From positions 1 through 64,000 of the forward strand of contig CALUTL010000002.1 in NCBI GenBank assembly GCA_944323655.1: 64,000 bases of DNA. The letters run 5' to 3'. A program made the translations under genes and the position numbers. The notes below the pieces were generated by a model that saw only the letters and a list, made by a program, of their open reading frames with translations, was not told the DNA's origin and searched no databases. Source of the DNA: Candidatus Gastranaerophilales bacterium. GTDB taxonomy: Bacteria > Cyanobacteriota > Vampirovibrionia > Gastranaerophilales > Gastranaerophilaceae. This document shows, in pieces, positions 9,046-19,900 of the stretch. Numbering within the stretch: position 1 is the first letter of the stretch; the number at the start of each line of letters is the position of its first letter.

Positions 9046-9051
9046 TATAAT
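9046..9051 (+). promoter_or_regulatory. candidate -10 for the small Asn-rich protein gene
   Basis: TATAAT lies about 60 bases before the ATG at 9114, so this transcript would carry a leader of roughly 55 bases that includes the GGTGGA ribosome site. No clear -35 is seen. Confidence 0.45.
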
Positions 9052-9113
9052 ATTGAAAAATAAAAAAAAATAATTAATTCTAAGTTGTAGCAAGTGTAAC
9101 AGGTGGAATAATT

Positions 9114-9362
9114 ATGGCAAGTTTAGTAAGTTTATTATCAAATGTATTTACGGCGCAGCAGTCGCCGGCGGCTGTTTCTGTTCCAACGATCAGAACATCT
9201 TCAAACAATCCGTTCAGCAACAATCCGTTTGTAAATTACAACGGACATACTTACAACAGCGCAACTTACGGAAAAAATAATCCTGTAAGAGGCGGGTATT
9301 TTGCCGGATATTATAACGGCAAACAAAATATTGTCGGACAAAGATTGTTTGTTGAAGTTTAA
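9114..9362 (+). CDS. small Asn/Gly/Tyr-rich protein of unknown function
   Basis: I do not recognise this 82-residue protein. The first 20 residues are moderately hydrophobic (MASLVSLLSNVF) without a clear cleavage site. The middle carries a tandem NNPFSNNPFVN, and the second half is rich in Tyr, Gly and Asn. Support for a real gene comes from context: a GGTGG ribosome site nine bases upstream, an upstream -10, codon use like that of neighbouring genes and a dedicated hairpin terminator. It stands alone as a monocistronic unit between the divergent purD and a convergent membrane protein gene. A short structural or surface protein would fit, but that is a guess. Confidence 0.6.
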   Translation: MASLVSLLSNVFTAQQSPAAVSVPTIRTSSNNPFSNNPFVNYNGHTYNSATYGKNNPVRGGYFAGYYNGKQNIVGQRLFVEV

Positions 9363-9393
9363 TTATAAAATTAAAAGAGATTAATTTGTTTTT

Positions 9394-9430
9394 AAAAGCA
9401 GACTTGATATTTTTAAAAGCCTGCTTTTTT
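9394..9430 (+). terminator. intrinsic terminator, probably bidirectional
   Basis: AAAAGCAG (9394-9401) pairs with CTGCTTTT (9421-9428), followed by more T residues. It closes the small gene at 9114 and abuts the stop of the convergent membrane protein gene. The A-rich left arm would act as a T tract on the other strand. Confidence 0.75.
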
Positions 9431-10268
9431 ATTCGGCTTTTTGATAGACACTTGTCTTGAATGCGTAAGAATACAATACATAGAGTATTAAAACAGTGAT
9501 AATGACTGTTGCGCCAAGAGAAACATAACTGTTTAAAATAAGGTTAAAATATAGTAGATCCTTGACTTGGTCGCTGCAAAGGAAAAATTCTGCGCAAGAT
9601 AAAAGCACAAATGGTACAGATGAAATTTTCCACAAAATTTGCGGGCCGAATTTGATATTATATGCAAACCCTATCATTATAAATATTTCGTAAACCATTG
9701 ATATAATCAGCAAGATGTCCCACAAGTTTATTGTAAGAAAATCCGCCATAAGAAGCACATAAATAATAGATGTTATATTGTATCCGGACAAAAATGTCAG
9801 AAACATTTTCCAGTAAGGTTTGTTTACGTGCTGCAAATTTTCAAATCTGTTTTTATATTTAAAAAATGCGATGATTACAGGCGAATATAGAAGCGAATAT
9901 AAAACAAATGCCGAAAGCCCGAGAAGCATTATTGTTGAAAGGTAGATTGAACTATCGGCAACTGTTCCTGCGGTCTGCTGTTTAATCTCAAAAACTATTG
10001 GCGTAATTCCGCTTATGACAGCCATTACCATTGAAAATATTATGTATAAAACAATGAATGAAAAAATTATATTGTTAGCCTTTAAAGAAAAAAGTCTTTT
10101 GTTCCAGCCAAGCGAATAAAAATAGCCTAAAATAAAAACAACAATGGCAGATAGAATATACCCGAGCAATATATTTACTTCGGCAAGCGTCATAAAATTA
10201 GCCAGTCCGCCAAGCTGTAAGTATGCCAAAACTAATGCGCAAAATATAAATAAAATTTTCCAAATCAT
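9429..10268 (-). CDS. polytopic membrane protein of unknown function
   Basis: This 279-residue, highly hydrophobic protein has roughly seven or eight predicted membrane helices, for example around residues 4-25, 30-52, 67-90, 105-130, 150-175, 180-200, 210-228 and 242-270. I see no catalytic or transport motif and cannot assign a family. A GGGAG sequence lies eight bases before the ATG, which supports the start. It is convergent with the small protein gene at 9114 and divergent from the SulP gene. It could be an intramembrane sensor or transporter; the sequence does not decide. Confidence 0.7.
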   Translation of the reverse strand: MIWKILFIFCALVLAYLQLGGLANFMTLAEVNILLGYILSAIVVFILGYFYSLGWNKRLFSLKANNIIFSFIVLYIIFSMVMAVISGITPIVFEIKQQTAGTVADSSIYLSTIMLLGLSAFVLYSLLYSPVIIAFFKYKNRFENLQHVNKPYWKMFLTFLSGYNITSIIYVLLMADFLTINLWDILLIISMVYEIFIMIGFAYNIKFGPQILWKISSVPFVLLSCAEFFLCSDQVKDLLYFNLILNSYVSLGATVIITVLILYVLYSYAFKTSVYQKAE

Positions 10269-10422
10269 TAATATATCTCCCTGTATCTTAATAACGATAA
10301 CATATATATCAAATTTTGTAAATTATAAAGATTTAAACATTAAAGCAATTTAAAAAAAATGTATTTTCAAGTATAATTAACTAAAATAAAAATATTTACA
10401 GGATTTAAATAGAAGGGGAAAA

Positions 10423-12000
10423 ATGAAAAACACACTGACAGCAAACCTGAAAGGAGATATCCTCGGCGGAATTACTGCCGGTATAATCGCATTACCTCTT
10501 GCAATAGCATTCGGGGTTTCAAGCGGTTTAGGAGCCGCAGCCGGTCTTTACGGCGCAATAATTGTTGGGCTTGTAGCTTCTTTATTCGGTGGAACTCCAA
10601 CCCAAATATCCGGACCTACAGGGCCATTAACGGTGCTTGTAACTTCAATTCTTGCGGTGAATTCCGATTCTCCCGAAATTATTTTTGCGGCAGTTTTTTT
10701 GTCAGGAATTTTTCAGATAATTTTTGGAATATTTAAAATCGGAAAACTTGTTAATTTTATTCCGTATCCTGTAATTTCAGGGTTTATGAGCGGAATTGGA
10801 ACGATTATAATTTTACTGCAGCTAAATGCCATTTTAGGTATAGAATTTTCGGGAACTCCTGTTGAGGGGTTTATAAATGCTGTGCGTTCAATTTCGGATG
10901 TTAATTTACAAGCTTTTTTACTTGCAGTAGTTACGTTGTTGATAGTTTTTTTAACACCTAAAAAAGTTGCTAAAATTCTTCCGCCGGCCCTGCTTGCTCT
11001 TGTTGTCGGAACTGTAATTTCAGTTGTATTTAATTTTAATGTCGGAACAATCGGCGAAATTCCGTCTGGATTTCCTGCGTTTAACTTTCCGGAATTCCAT
11101 TTTTCAGAGTTTGAAATTGTTATATCATCTGCCCTAACAATTGCGGTTTTAGGTTCTATTGATACGCTTTTAACATCACTGGTTGCGGATTCTATGACTA
11201 AAACCAAACACAAATCCGATAAAGAATTAATCGGGCAGGGGATAGCAAATATGGTTGCTTCGTTGTTCGGCGGGCTTGTTTCCTGCGGGGCTACTATGAG
11301 AACTGCCGTTAATATCAGAAGCGGCGGAAGAACTAAATTGTCAGGAATTGTTCATTCTGTTTTTCTGATGTTAATTGTGGTGTTTTTTGCACCGATTGCT
11401 TCTAAAATCCCGCTTGCTGTTCTTGCCGGAATTTTAATTAAAGTCGGGATAAGTATTATTGATTATAAATTTATAAAATTGATTAAATTTGCCCCGAGAA
11501 ATGATTTGTTGGTAATGCTGCTTGTATTTTTTATAACTATTTTTGACGATTTAATTCTTGCGGTCGGCGTCGGAGTTGTAATGTCTTCAATTTTGTTTGC
11601 CGCAAATGTCGCCAAACAAACCGATGTCAAGCTTAAAGAACTTGGTGAAAGCGAAAATTATATAAACGAAGATTTGATAAACAACACAATGATTATGCAT
11701 ATTGACGGAACCCTATTTTTCGGGTCAGCGTCTCTGATTGCCTCCCGTGTAGAGGAAGTTTGGGATAATAATGCCGTTATTATTGATTGCTCTGATATAA
11801 AAACAATAGATATATCAGGTGTATTCGCTTTGGAAGACTTGATTTTGACATTAAAAGATCGAGGGGTTCAAGTTGTTGTGATATTTAATAGTCGTGAAGT
11901 TGCGGCAATTGCTTTGAAGCTTGGACTTAGAAAAATCATCAGTTCTAATTCCTTTGTTTTTTCAAAAGAAGATGCTTTAGGAAAATTAGCAAAAGAATAA
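10423..12000 (+). CDS. SulP-family anion transporter with STAS domain
   Basis: This is a SulP (SLC26-like) permease in the inner membrane. The N-terminus DILGGITAGIIALPLAIAFG is the first SulP helix pair, and GPTGPLTVL and the later GLVSCGATMRTAVNIRSG fit the family's transport core. About 10-14 membrane helices run to residue 400. The last 120 residues are a STAS domain with the characteristic IIDCSDIKTIDISGVFAL. The 525 residues are close to typical for a bacterial SulP. AAGGGG lies six bases before the ATG. Substrate could be sulfate, bicarbonate or another anion; no carbonic anhydrase or sulfur gene is adjacent to help. Confidence 0.9.
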   Translation: MKNTLTANLKGDILGGITAGIIALPLAIAFGVSSGLGAAAGLYGAIIVGLVASLFGGTPTQISGPTGPLTVLVTSILAVNSDSPEIIFAAVFLSGIFQIIFGIFKIGKLVNFIPYPVISGFMSGIGTIIILLQLNAILGIEFSGTPVEGFINAVRSISDVNLQAFLLAVVTLLIVFLTPKKVAKILPPALLALVVGTVISVVFNFNVGTIGEIPSGFPAFNFPEFHFSEFEIVISSALTIAVLGSIDTLLTSLVADSMTKTKHKSDKELIGQGIANMVASLFGGLVSCGATMRTAVNIRSGGRTKLSGIVHSVFLMLIVVFFAPIASKIPLAVLAGILIKVGISIIDYKFIKLIKFAPRNDLLVMLLVFFITIFDDLILAVGVGVVMSSILFAANVAKQTDVKLKELGESENYINEDLINNTMIMHIDGTLFFGSASLIASRVEEVWDNNAVIIDCSDIKTIDISGVFALEDLILTLKDRGVQVVVIFNSREVAAIALKLGLRKIISSNSFVFSKEDALGKLAKE

Positions 12001-12082
12001 TAGATAATTTGAATCTAAAACTTGAAAATAAATTATCACTGATGTAATATAAAAGTGTAGATTGTACACTAAACAAATATAA

Positions 12083-13894
12083 ATGGCGGGATATATGACA
12101 AAAGCAAATGAAAATATAAGAAATATAGCGATAATTGCGCACGTAGACCACGGCAAGACGACACTTGTCGACTGTTTATTAAAGCAGGCCGGTGCATTCA
12201 GAGAAAATCAGCATGTTCAGGAAAGAGTTCTTGACAGCAATGACCTTGAAAGAGAGCGTGGAATTACTATTCTTTCTAAAAACATTGCAATAAATTATAA
12301 AAATACGAAAATTAATGTTGTAGATACCCCCGGACACGCAGATTTCGGCGGAGAGGTTGAGCGTGTTTTAGGAATGGTTGACGGGGCGTTGCTTGTTGTT
12401 GATGCGGCGGAAGGCCCTATGCCTCAGACAAGATTTGTGCTTTCAAAAGCGCTGGAATTGGGTTTAAAAATAATTGTTGTCGTAAATAAAATTGACAAGC
12501 CCGCCGCTGAACCTTTGACAGCATTGGATAAGGTTTTTGATTTGTTTACGGAATTGACTGACAGAGAAGATTTAATAGATTTTCCTTTTGTTTTTGCAAG
12601 CAGTCTTAACGGATTTGCGATTAAGGATTTAGAGGATGAAAGAAAAGATATGGCTCCGCTTTTGGATTGCATTTTAGAAAATATCCAGCCGCCTGAGTGT
12701 GATGAAACTAAACCTTTTCAATTCAGAGCGACGACTTTAGATTACAACGATTATGTCGGAAGAATTGTAATCGGCAGAATCGAAAACGGTTCTGTTAAAT
12801 CACAGGAACAGGTTTGTGTTATCCATGCTGACGGAAGTCAGGAACGTGGCAAAATTACAAAGCTTTTCGGATTTCATGATTTAGGCCGAATTGAAATTGA
12901 AGAGGCTAAAGCAGGTGATATTGTAGGGATTGCAGGATTTAGCGATATACAAATCGGAGAAACAATTGCTGATTTAAATGAACCTGTTGCTTTGCCGCTT
13001 ATTAAGGTTGATGAGCCGACTTTGCAGATGAATTTTTCTGTAAATGACAGCCCGTTTGCAGGTACGGAGGGTAAATTCGTAACTTCAAGACAATTAAGAA
13101 AACGTCTTTATAATGAACTTGAAAAAAATGTTAGTTTAAGAGTAGAAGATACTGATTCGACCGATGTATTTAAGGTTTCAGGGCGAGGCGAATTGCATCT
13201 TGGAATTTTAATTGAAACAATGCGTCGTGAAGGTTATGAATTTCAGGTTTCAAAGCCGGAAGTTATCTACAAAACTATTAATGATGAACGCTGCGAGCCT
13301 TATGAAAATTTGATTGTGGATGTTCCCGAAAGTTGTGCCGGCGGATGTATTGAAAGACTTTCAAACAGAAAAGCCGAAATGAAAGAGATGAATAATTCAA
13401 AAGGCAGAACGACTTTGACATTTCATATTCCGGCAAGAGGGCTAATCGGGTTTAGAAGTGAATTTATAAGAATGACAAGAGGTGAGGGTATTATGTATCA
13501 CACATTCTTGCATTACAGACCTTACGCCGGTGACATTCCGCGTCAGAGAAACGGTTCAATTATTGCAATTGAGCAGGGTGAGGCTATACCATACGCATTA
13601 GCTCAGTTTGAAGACAGAGGCGTATTTTTCGTAACTCCTAAGACAAAAGTTTACAGAGGCATGATTATCGGTGAGTGCAACAAGCCTCAGGATATTGTTG
13701 TAAATATTTGCAAAACCAAAAAGCTTACCAATATGAGAAGCGCAACTGCTGATGTTATGGTAACCCTTCAGGCGCCTAAGATATTGTCGCTTGAAGAATC
13801 GCTTGAATATATTGCTGACGATGAGCTTGTAGAGATTACTCCGGAAAATATCAGAATAAGAAAAGCGGATTTGACAAGAAAAATTTATAATTAA
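12083..13894 (+). CDS. typA: ribosome-associated GTPase TypA/BipA
   Basis: TypA is a translational GTPase of the EF-G/LepA group that binds ribosomes under stress and cold. Residues 17-28 carry [12 protein letters not shown] (G1), followed by [16 protein letters not shown] (G3) and VVNKIDKP (G4). The remaining 400 residues contain the EF-G-like domains and the TypA C-terminal domain, for a standard length of 603. The start is uncertain: the ATG at 12083 has no ribosome site, while the fourth-codon-downstream ATG at 12095 is preceded by GGCGGG and gives the usual beginning [13 protein letters not shown]. It is convergent with the EamA gene 12 bases away. Confidence 0.95.
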   Translation: MAGYMTKANENIRNIAIIAHVDHGKTTLVDCLLKQAGAFRENQHVQERVLDSNDLERERGITILSKNIAINYKNTKINVVDTPGHADFGGEVERVLGMVDGALLVVDAAEGPMPQTRFVLSKALELGLKIIVVVNKIDKPAAEPLTALDKVFDLFTELTDREDLIDFPFVFASSLNGFAIKDLEDERKDMAPLLDCILENIQPPECDETKPFQFRATTLDYNDYVGRIVIGRIENGSVKSQEQVCVIHADGSQERGKITKLFGFHDLGRIEIEEAKAGDIVGIAGFSDIQIGETIADLNEPVALPLIKVDEPTLQMNFSVNDSPFAGTEGKFVTSRQLRKRLYNELEKNVSLRVEDTDSTDVFKVSGRGELHLGILIETMRREGYEFQVSKPEVIYKTINDERCEPYENLIVDVPESCAGGCIERLSNRKAEMKEMNNSKGRTTLTFHIPARGLIGFRSEFIRMTRGEGIMYHTFLHYRPYAGDIPRQRNGSIIAIEQGEAIPYALAQFEDRGVFFVTPKTKVYRGMIIGECNKPQDIVVNICKTKKLTNMRSATADVMVTLQAPKILSLEESLEYIADDELVEITPENIRIRKADLTRKIYN

Positions 13895-13906
13895 TATAAA
13901 TCGAAA

Positions 13907-14791
13907 TCAGTTCTCTATATTAGGATTATTTTTTATAAAGGATTGCGCAAATACTGAAAGAAGTATTAAGCCGAGTCCTGCATAGAATGGCAAGCTTAAT
14001 TCGTGTGCTTCATTAAAAAATAGCATTGCAAAAAGTATTCCGTAAACCGGTTCAAGATTCCCCGCAAGACTTACGGTAAATGCTGATAATTTTTTTAATA
14101 CATCAATGTAAATTAAATACAGCAAAACTGTGCAGAAAAATGCAAGTATAATCAGCCAGCCCCATTCAATTCCGATTGGAAATACGGTTGATGTCGGGTT
14201 AAATTTTAAATATATCGGGCAAAATAAGCTCATAAAAATTGTTCCGCCAAGAAGTTCATAAAATAACATACATCTTGCAGATTTGCCTTTTTCTGCAATT
14301 TTATTCCATACCGTATAAAGTGCAAATATAGCTGCTGAAATTATTCCTAAAATAATCCCAAATCTGAAATTGGTGTCAAAGTTAAATATCAACCAAATTC
14401 CGCCGACTGCAATCAAACTGTATAATAGTTCGGTATATGAAAATTTTGTTTTTTGAATAATAGGCTCGAAAAATACAGTGAAAAATCCGACAAGTGAATA
14501 ACAAACTACCCCGATTGAAACATTAGAGTATTTTATGCTTCCGAAAAAGAACATCAAGTGTATCGTAAGAAGTGCGCCAAGCAAACAAAATTTTATAATG
14601 TTTTTTCTTGTTTCAACAGGCTTCTTTTTCATAAATATCTGCATTACACTAAATATTAAAAATGCCAAAATCATCCTATACCAAACTATTAAAACCTCAT
14701 TTAAAGAAATAAGTTTTGGAAAAAGTCCGGTAAAGCCTGAAAGCAATACGGATAGATGTAATTTTATGTGCTCAAGTATTGTTTTGGGCAT
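13907..14791 (-). CDS. EamA/DMT-family transporter
   Basis: This 294-residue protein has about ten hydrophobic helices in two homologous halves, the layout of drug/metabolite transporter (EamA) permeases. The segments SLNEVLIVWYRMILAFLIF near the N-terminus and LAGNLEPVYGILFAMLFFNE near the C-terminus are family hallmarks, the latter matching the conserved proline-containing helix of the second repeat. It follows the small membrane protein gene by five bases and probably shares its transcript. The substrate is not predictable. It ends 12 bases from the convergent typA stop. Confidence 0.88.
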   Translation of the reverse strand: MPKTILEHIKLHLSVLLSGFTGLFPKLISLNEVLIVWYRMILAFLIFSVMQIFMKKKPVETRKNIIKFCLLGALLTIHLMFFFGSIKYSNVSIGVVCYSLVGFFTVFFEPIIQKTKFSYTELLYSLIAVGGIWLIFNFDTNFRFGIILGIISAAIFALYTVWNKIAEKGKSARCMLFYELLGGTIFMSLFCPIYLKFNPTSTVFPIGIEWGWLIILAFFCTVLLYLIYIDVLKKLSAFTVSLAGNLEPVYGILFAMLFFNEAHELSLPFYAGLGLILLSVFAQSFIKNNPNIEN

Positions 14792-14796
14792 GGTTT

Positions 14797-15447
14797 TTAT
14801 TCGTCTTTTTTAAATTTACTAGAGAGAAATTTTATATCTTCTTCGTTAAATAGAAAATTTTGTATTTTTTCTACATGTGCTTTTTTTATATCAGGTGGAA
14901 GAGTCCCAGTATCCCTGAACAGAGCAATTTCTTCGGGGGTAAGTTCTCTGCCAAAAATCTTTTTACTGTTTTCCGGTGTCAGTTCTTTCCCAAAAGGAAC
15001 CATAAGCCCTGATATTAAGAAAATAAAGCCTACTAATCCTACAAGATATAATAATGATGGGTTCTGAAGTTTGTACTTAAAAGATTCTTGGTTTATTAAT
15101 TTGTTAATATTAAGAGCATTATATTTACATACATCCATAGAAGTATATTCATCAATTTTAATTTTTTTAGACTTAGGTTGTTGAGCAAATTGAGGAATAT
15201 GCAAAATATAATAAGACTCGTATCCGTGTCTAGAAGATGATCTTCGTTCGGCATAGCAATCAGATTTTGCATTTTTATATAAAGGTCCAAGTTGCGTATT
15301 TCTTGTGTAGTTTATACCGAATGGTGCTGATATTTGCTCGTATAGAATTCCGTTATCCAGTACCAGATATTTATTTAGAAATGCAAATATAATTAGTATC
15401 CCGCCTGTTAAAACAAATATCAATGATGCCATTAAGTTTTTTAACAT
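14797..15447 (-). CDS. membrane protein of unknown function with two membrane segments
   Basis: The 216 residues begin with a membrane helix at about 8-28, followed by an extracytoplasmic-looking domain with two cysteines and many Tyr and Asn (YTRNTQLGP, SYYILHIP). A second membrane helix lies near 128-146, then a charged cytoplasmic tail that repeats RELTPEE-like segments. The two-helix layout recalls DUF3592-type proteins, but I cannot confirm the match. GAGG precedes the ATG by eight bases. It lies between glgA, 14 bases upstream on the same strand, and the EamA transporter. Confidence 0.65.
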   Translation of the reverse strand: MLKNLMASLIFVLTGGILIIFAFLNKYLVLDNGILYEQISAPFGINYTRNTQLGPLYKNAKSDCYAERRSSSRHGYESYYILHIPQFAQQPKSKKIKIDEYTSMDVCKYNALNINKLINQESFKYKLQNPSLLYLVGLVGFIFLISGLMVPFGKELTPENSKKIFGRELTPEEIALFRDTGTLPPDIKKAHVEKIQNFLFNEEDIKFLSSKFKKDE

Positions 15448-15460
15448 TTTTATACCTCAA

Positions 15461-16906
15461 TTACTTACACGATAGTTCTTGATACATTTTTAAATATTCT
15501 TTAGAACTTTTTTCCCAAGAAAAATCAGCTTCCATTGCGGATTTTCTCATAGCGTTAAATGTATATTTATCATTGTATACATAAAGAGCACATCTTATAG
15601 CATCAAGCATAGCACCTGAATCATATCCCCAGAATTTGAATCCTGTAGAATTGTCAAGCGGATAACCAGTTACGGTATCTTCTAAGCCTCCGGTTGCTCT
15701 TACGACCGGTAGAGAGCCATAGCGCATTGCTATTAATTGGCTTAAGCCGCATGGTTCAAATTTGGACGGCATTAAATAAAAATCACTTGCTGCATAAATT
15801 CTGTTTGCCAATTCTCCGTTATATCCGACGTAAGCTCTTATATTTGATGAATTGTTGGAAAGCCAGATTAAAAGATTTTCGTAATCCTTGTCGCCTGAAC
15901 CTAAAAATATAAAATCAGCCTCCATATTTCTTAAAGTATCTTCTGCCCCTCTTATTAAATCAATTCCTTTTTGTGAAACAAGGCGGGATATCATAACAAA
16001 TAGAGGGCGATTCGGGTTGTATTTAAGTCCGAAATATTCGCAGATGTATTTTTTATTTTCTTCTTTATTTTCAAGTGAATTTACATCGTAATTTTTTAAG
16101 AGTAATTTATCGGTTTTTGGATTAAATACATCATAATCTATGCCGTTTAAAATTCCTAATAACTTATTTTGCGCTCCTCGAAGTGTGTAATCCATTCCTT
16201 CGCCGTATTCGCCTGTTAAAATTTCTTTTGCATAAGTCGGCGATACTGCAACAACTTTGTCAGAATAATTAATTGCGCCCTTCATCCAGTTTACTCTGCC
16301 GTAATGCTCTACGCACCATTCGTTGTATACAATATCCTTTCTCATATTCGCAAAGTCTAAGATGCTTTCAAACCAAACACCTTGATATGCAAGGTTGTGA
16401 ATTTCAAAAACGGTTTTGGTATTTTTCCAGAAATCATCAAATTTGTAATTGCTGTGAAGATATACAGGAATCATTGCAGTATGCCAATCGTTAGCGTGAA
16501 TTACGTCTGCTCTGAAGTTTAAAAGTTTTGCATATTCCATCACCGCAAGCGAAAATGCAATATATCTTTCGTGTTCATACTGAGGATCCAGCCATTTAGG
16601 ATATACCTCGCCAAAACAAGTAAAATACCAGTCGTTATGAACAAAAAATACATTGATGTTTGTTCCCGGAAGTTTAGTCATAAATAATCTGAACTTATGA
16701 CCGTTGCGTCCGAATGTAAGCCACATTTCGGAATTTTCTAACTCTTTTATTCCGTACTTTTCTTTGTTTATACATCCGTGAAGCGGTGTAAAGATTGCAA
16801 TTTCAGCATCTTTTTCCAAGTATTTGGGCAAACTCCCTACAACGTCTGCAAGTCCTCCTGCTTTAGAAAAAGGTGCAACTTCTGCTGATGCAAATAAAAC
16901 TTTCAT
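15461..16906 (-). CDS. glgA: glycogen synthase (GT5 glycosyltransferase)
   Basis: GlgA transfers glucose from ADP-glucose to a growing alpha-1,4-glucan. The N-terminus has ASAEVAPFSKAGGLADVVG, with K15 in the sugar-nucleotide-binding KxGGL motif. The C-terminal half carries SKFEPCGLSQLIAMRYGSLP and RATGGLEDTV, the GT-B nucleotide-binding part with the conserved glutamate. The 481 residues are normal. Its ATG shares one base with the stop of the 1171-residue gene upstream (TAATG), indicating translational coupling to that regulator-like protein. A gene for ADP-glucose synthesis is not in the window. Confidence 0.95.
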   Translation of the reverse strand: MKVLFASAEVAPFSKAGGLADVVGSLPKYLEKDAEIAIFTPLHGCINKEKYGIKELENSEMWLTFGRNGHKFRLFMTKLPGTNINVFFVHNDWYFTCFGEVYPKWLDPQYEHERYIAFSLAVMEYAKLLNFRADVIHANDWHTAMIPVYLHSNYKFDDFWKNTKTVFEIHNLAYQGVWFESILDFANMRKDIVYNEWCVEHYGRVNWMKGAINYSDKVVAVSPTYAKEILTGEYGEGMDYTLRGAQNKLLGILNGIDYDVFNPKTDKLLLKNYDVNSLENKEENKKYICEYFGLKYNPNRPLFVMISRLVSQKGIDLIRGAEDTLRNMEADFIFLGSGDKDYENLLIWLSNNSSNIRAYVGYNGELANRIYAASDFYLMPSKFEPCGLSQLIAMRYGSLPVVRATGGLEDTVTGYPLDNSTGFKFWGYDSGAMLDAIRCALYVYNDKYTFNAMRKSAMEADFSWEKSSKEYLKMYQELSCK

Positions 16907-19900
16907 TATTCCTCGCTTTCGTCATCGTCATTATTTCTTTTTACTGCGCCTACAGTAACCTGTGCCTGCTGATATTCGCTCTCTTCATCAGGATCTACCA
17001 GCGGTATATAATGTGATGCGTCTGTATCAAATTCTATTTGGATATTGTATTTCTTTGATAAATATATGCACTGAACCAGACAAATTTGTGCTTGTTCTGC
17101 TTTGCATTTATACATCATAACTTTGAACATCTGGTACTTAAATAACATTAAAAGATATTCGTTTGAACCTTCAGCTTTTTCAAGTTGAATGAGTGAGTTG
17201 TTGATTATTCCGTATGCAACTGTGTAACGACCTTGTTTAATGCTCATTTCGCTCATAAGAAGCCATGCAACATAAGTCATATCTGACATCCCGTTATCAC
17301 CGGTTGCCTTAATTATTTTATATATAATCAAGGAAGCCTTGTCATAGGATTCCATATCATAGTAGGCTTTTCCTATCATTAAATCACAGAACAATTCCAG
17401 TTGATGAACTCTATTAAATCTTGCAATACGTTTTGCTGTATATATTTCCTCCGCAAATCCGTTGCTGTCGTTTTTATACTTATTAAATGCCTCCATAATA
17501 TGGAACAGTATTCCTGAAAATCTGTCTTTTTCTGATACCATAACAGGGCTGTATACACTTCTGTTTCCTTTTAGAAATTCTTCAACAGCAGGGAAAATAT
17601 CGTATGATGGAGGAATTTGCGGCAAATCTGTCTTTACGATATTCAGAAATTCTTTTACTATTCCTTTCATTTGAAGGGCGCTTGATAAGGCAACAAAGCC
17701 AACTGCATCAATAATTATAGCCTCAAATTCATCTTTTTCAATGTATTCAGGTCGTAAAGCTTCAAGGGTTGATTGGTTTACAAAGCTCAAAACTTTGTAG
17801 CCTATATCTATACAATCGTCAAATGCTCCAATATTAAACAATATTTCTATGTGGATTAATGAAATGAAAAAGAAATATTTGTTGAAATCCGGTGCTGAAG
17901 GATCTATTGAAGAGTTTGGAAGCCGTGAAAGTATTTTATGGGTTAATTCAAGTGCGTGATTATATTTGCCGTCTTTTAAATAGCCCTGTATCATTTTATT
18001 GCAAAGCTCAATTACTTTTTCGTTTTCTCCCGCTGTTTCAAGCTGATTTAGGGTGCTTTCAGCGATTGAAGCCGATTTTTCAGGATTGTATGTAAGAAGA
18101 TTGTTTGCTATATTTTCCGATAAATCGAGTTTGTATTTATCAATTTCTTCTTGTTTTTCTTCGTCAGTATTTTTGTCAAGAAGTTCAATAATTTTTTCTG
18201 CGCAATTCGTATAGGCGTTGTAATCCCCAAGAGAAAGACTTATTTTTGCAAGATTTTCCCATTCAAAAAATTCAGACTTGTAATCTTCAAGCAGGCCGTA
18301 CAGATAGGCTTTTGTAGGAGATGGCATATTGTCTACAAACACTTTTTCAAATAAATCTTTAGCGATATCTTGAAGAAGTTCTTTGTTTAAGACGGACAAG
18401 ATACTTTCTCGCAGAAGATTGTAATTCGGGAAATACATACAATTATTCCAGAAATAAATGTAGCCCATATCGGATAAACTTTCTATAATATTATCAATAT
18501 TGTCATATTTCAGACTTTTTATTGTATCCTGATCAATTCTTGTCCCCATAAGCACGCAGGTCGCAAGAAATCTAATCGCATCGGGATCATCTTCCAAAAG
18601 ATTAAGTCTCCGTTTCATAAGTTTTTTAAGACTTGACGGAATAATTATTGTTTTTGGATTAACAAGCTCAATGCAGTCTTCGTTAGCTTCGTAAACTCCG
18701 CTTTCAATCAAGTATTGAATTGCAATGTCTAAAAACAGTATGCTGCCGAAAGAATACTTCGCAATCCTGTGGAAATAAAAACTGTCCATAATTTTGCGGT
18801 AATATTCTTTGTTTTCTTCAATCATTCTTTCAAATGAAGTCGGTTTCAAAGTTATTTCAGTATAGTATGGTCTTGCAAGCAAGAAGTAGTTGTCTTTATG
18901 AAGCGAGAAATCTTTGTCATAAGATATTAAGTAACTTACTTTAAGCTTATCAAATTCTTCAAATAAAAACTTCATAACTTCATAAGAGCTGGAGTCGATT
19001 TTGTCAAAGTTTTCAATGAATATAAGCGTTTCAGGAATTGCATTCATAAGAGTGAAGAAAATGTCGTAAAAAGACAAATGTCTTCTGTTTGTTTCATCAA
19101 TTCCTCTTTCCTGAAGTGTTACAAGATCCTTAATTAACCCGTCGGGATCAATGGATTTGAACATTGAAAAATCATTTGAACTGAATAATTTTTGCGAAAC
19201 AGTAAATTCAAAAATCGCACTGACAAGTTCTCTAAAGAACGAATAAGGCGAATATTTCATCTCATCATAACAAGTTATGCTGATTATATTTTTGTATATA
19301 TTCAATTCTTCTATTGTCGAAATAATTTTAAGCGAATACGGAACGTATAGAGGCGGGGTTTTTATCGCACAAATTCCGTAGGGGTATTCCGACATTCTGT
19401 TCACCATGTGGTAAAAAACGTCGATATTTTCAGTTCTTATAAATCGGCATTGAATATCATTAAAGTGGATGGTTTCAATATCATAAATAGCGTCAGGATC
19501 AGTGGGGGATTCAAGCTTGCTTAAAGCTTCTCCGTCAAGTTTATCCTGCTCTACAAGCATGTTTTGTACAAAATTCGGCACTTCAAGTTCTTCTTCAGGT
19601 TTATCCTCAAGATCCTCATAGTTAATTTTGATTTGGCTGTTAATATCAACCTCATGGAACATAACCATTTGGTCTTTAATCATTACCGAATTAAGCGGGC
19701 TTGCGGAATATTTTGCATCCAAAGCTTCCTTTACATAATTGTCGACTATTACCTGAGAAGTGTTTAAGGCTCTTTGTTTGGCATCTTCACTTTGTTTTAC
19801 CATACTGATGTTAAATCCGGATTTTATATCATAAGGATTGTCATCAATACTTCTTTTTAAAATGAACATATTGCATCTTACTGTCGCATTCTTCTTGTTC

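Noticed and set aside
14797-15447. Possible lipoprotein or signal-anchored enzyme
   Set aside because: There is no lipobox and no catalytic motif. It was kept only as a two-helix membrane protein.
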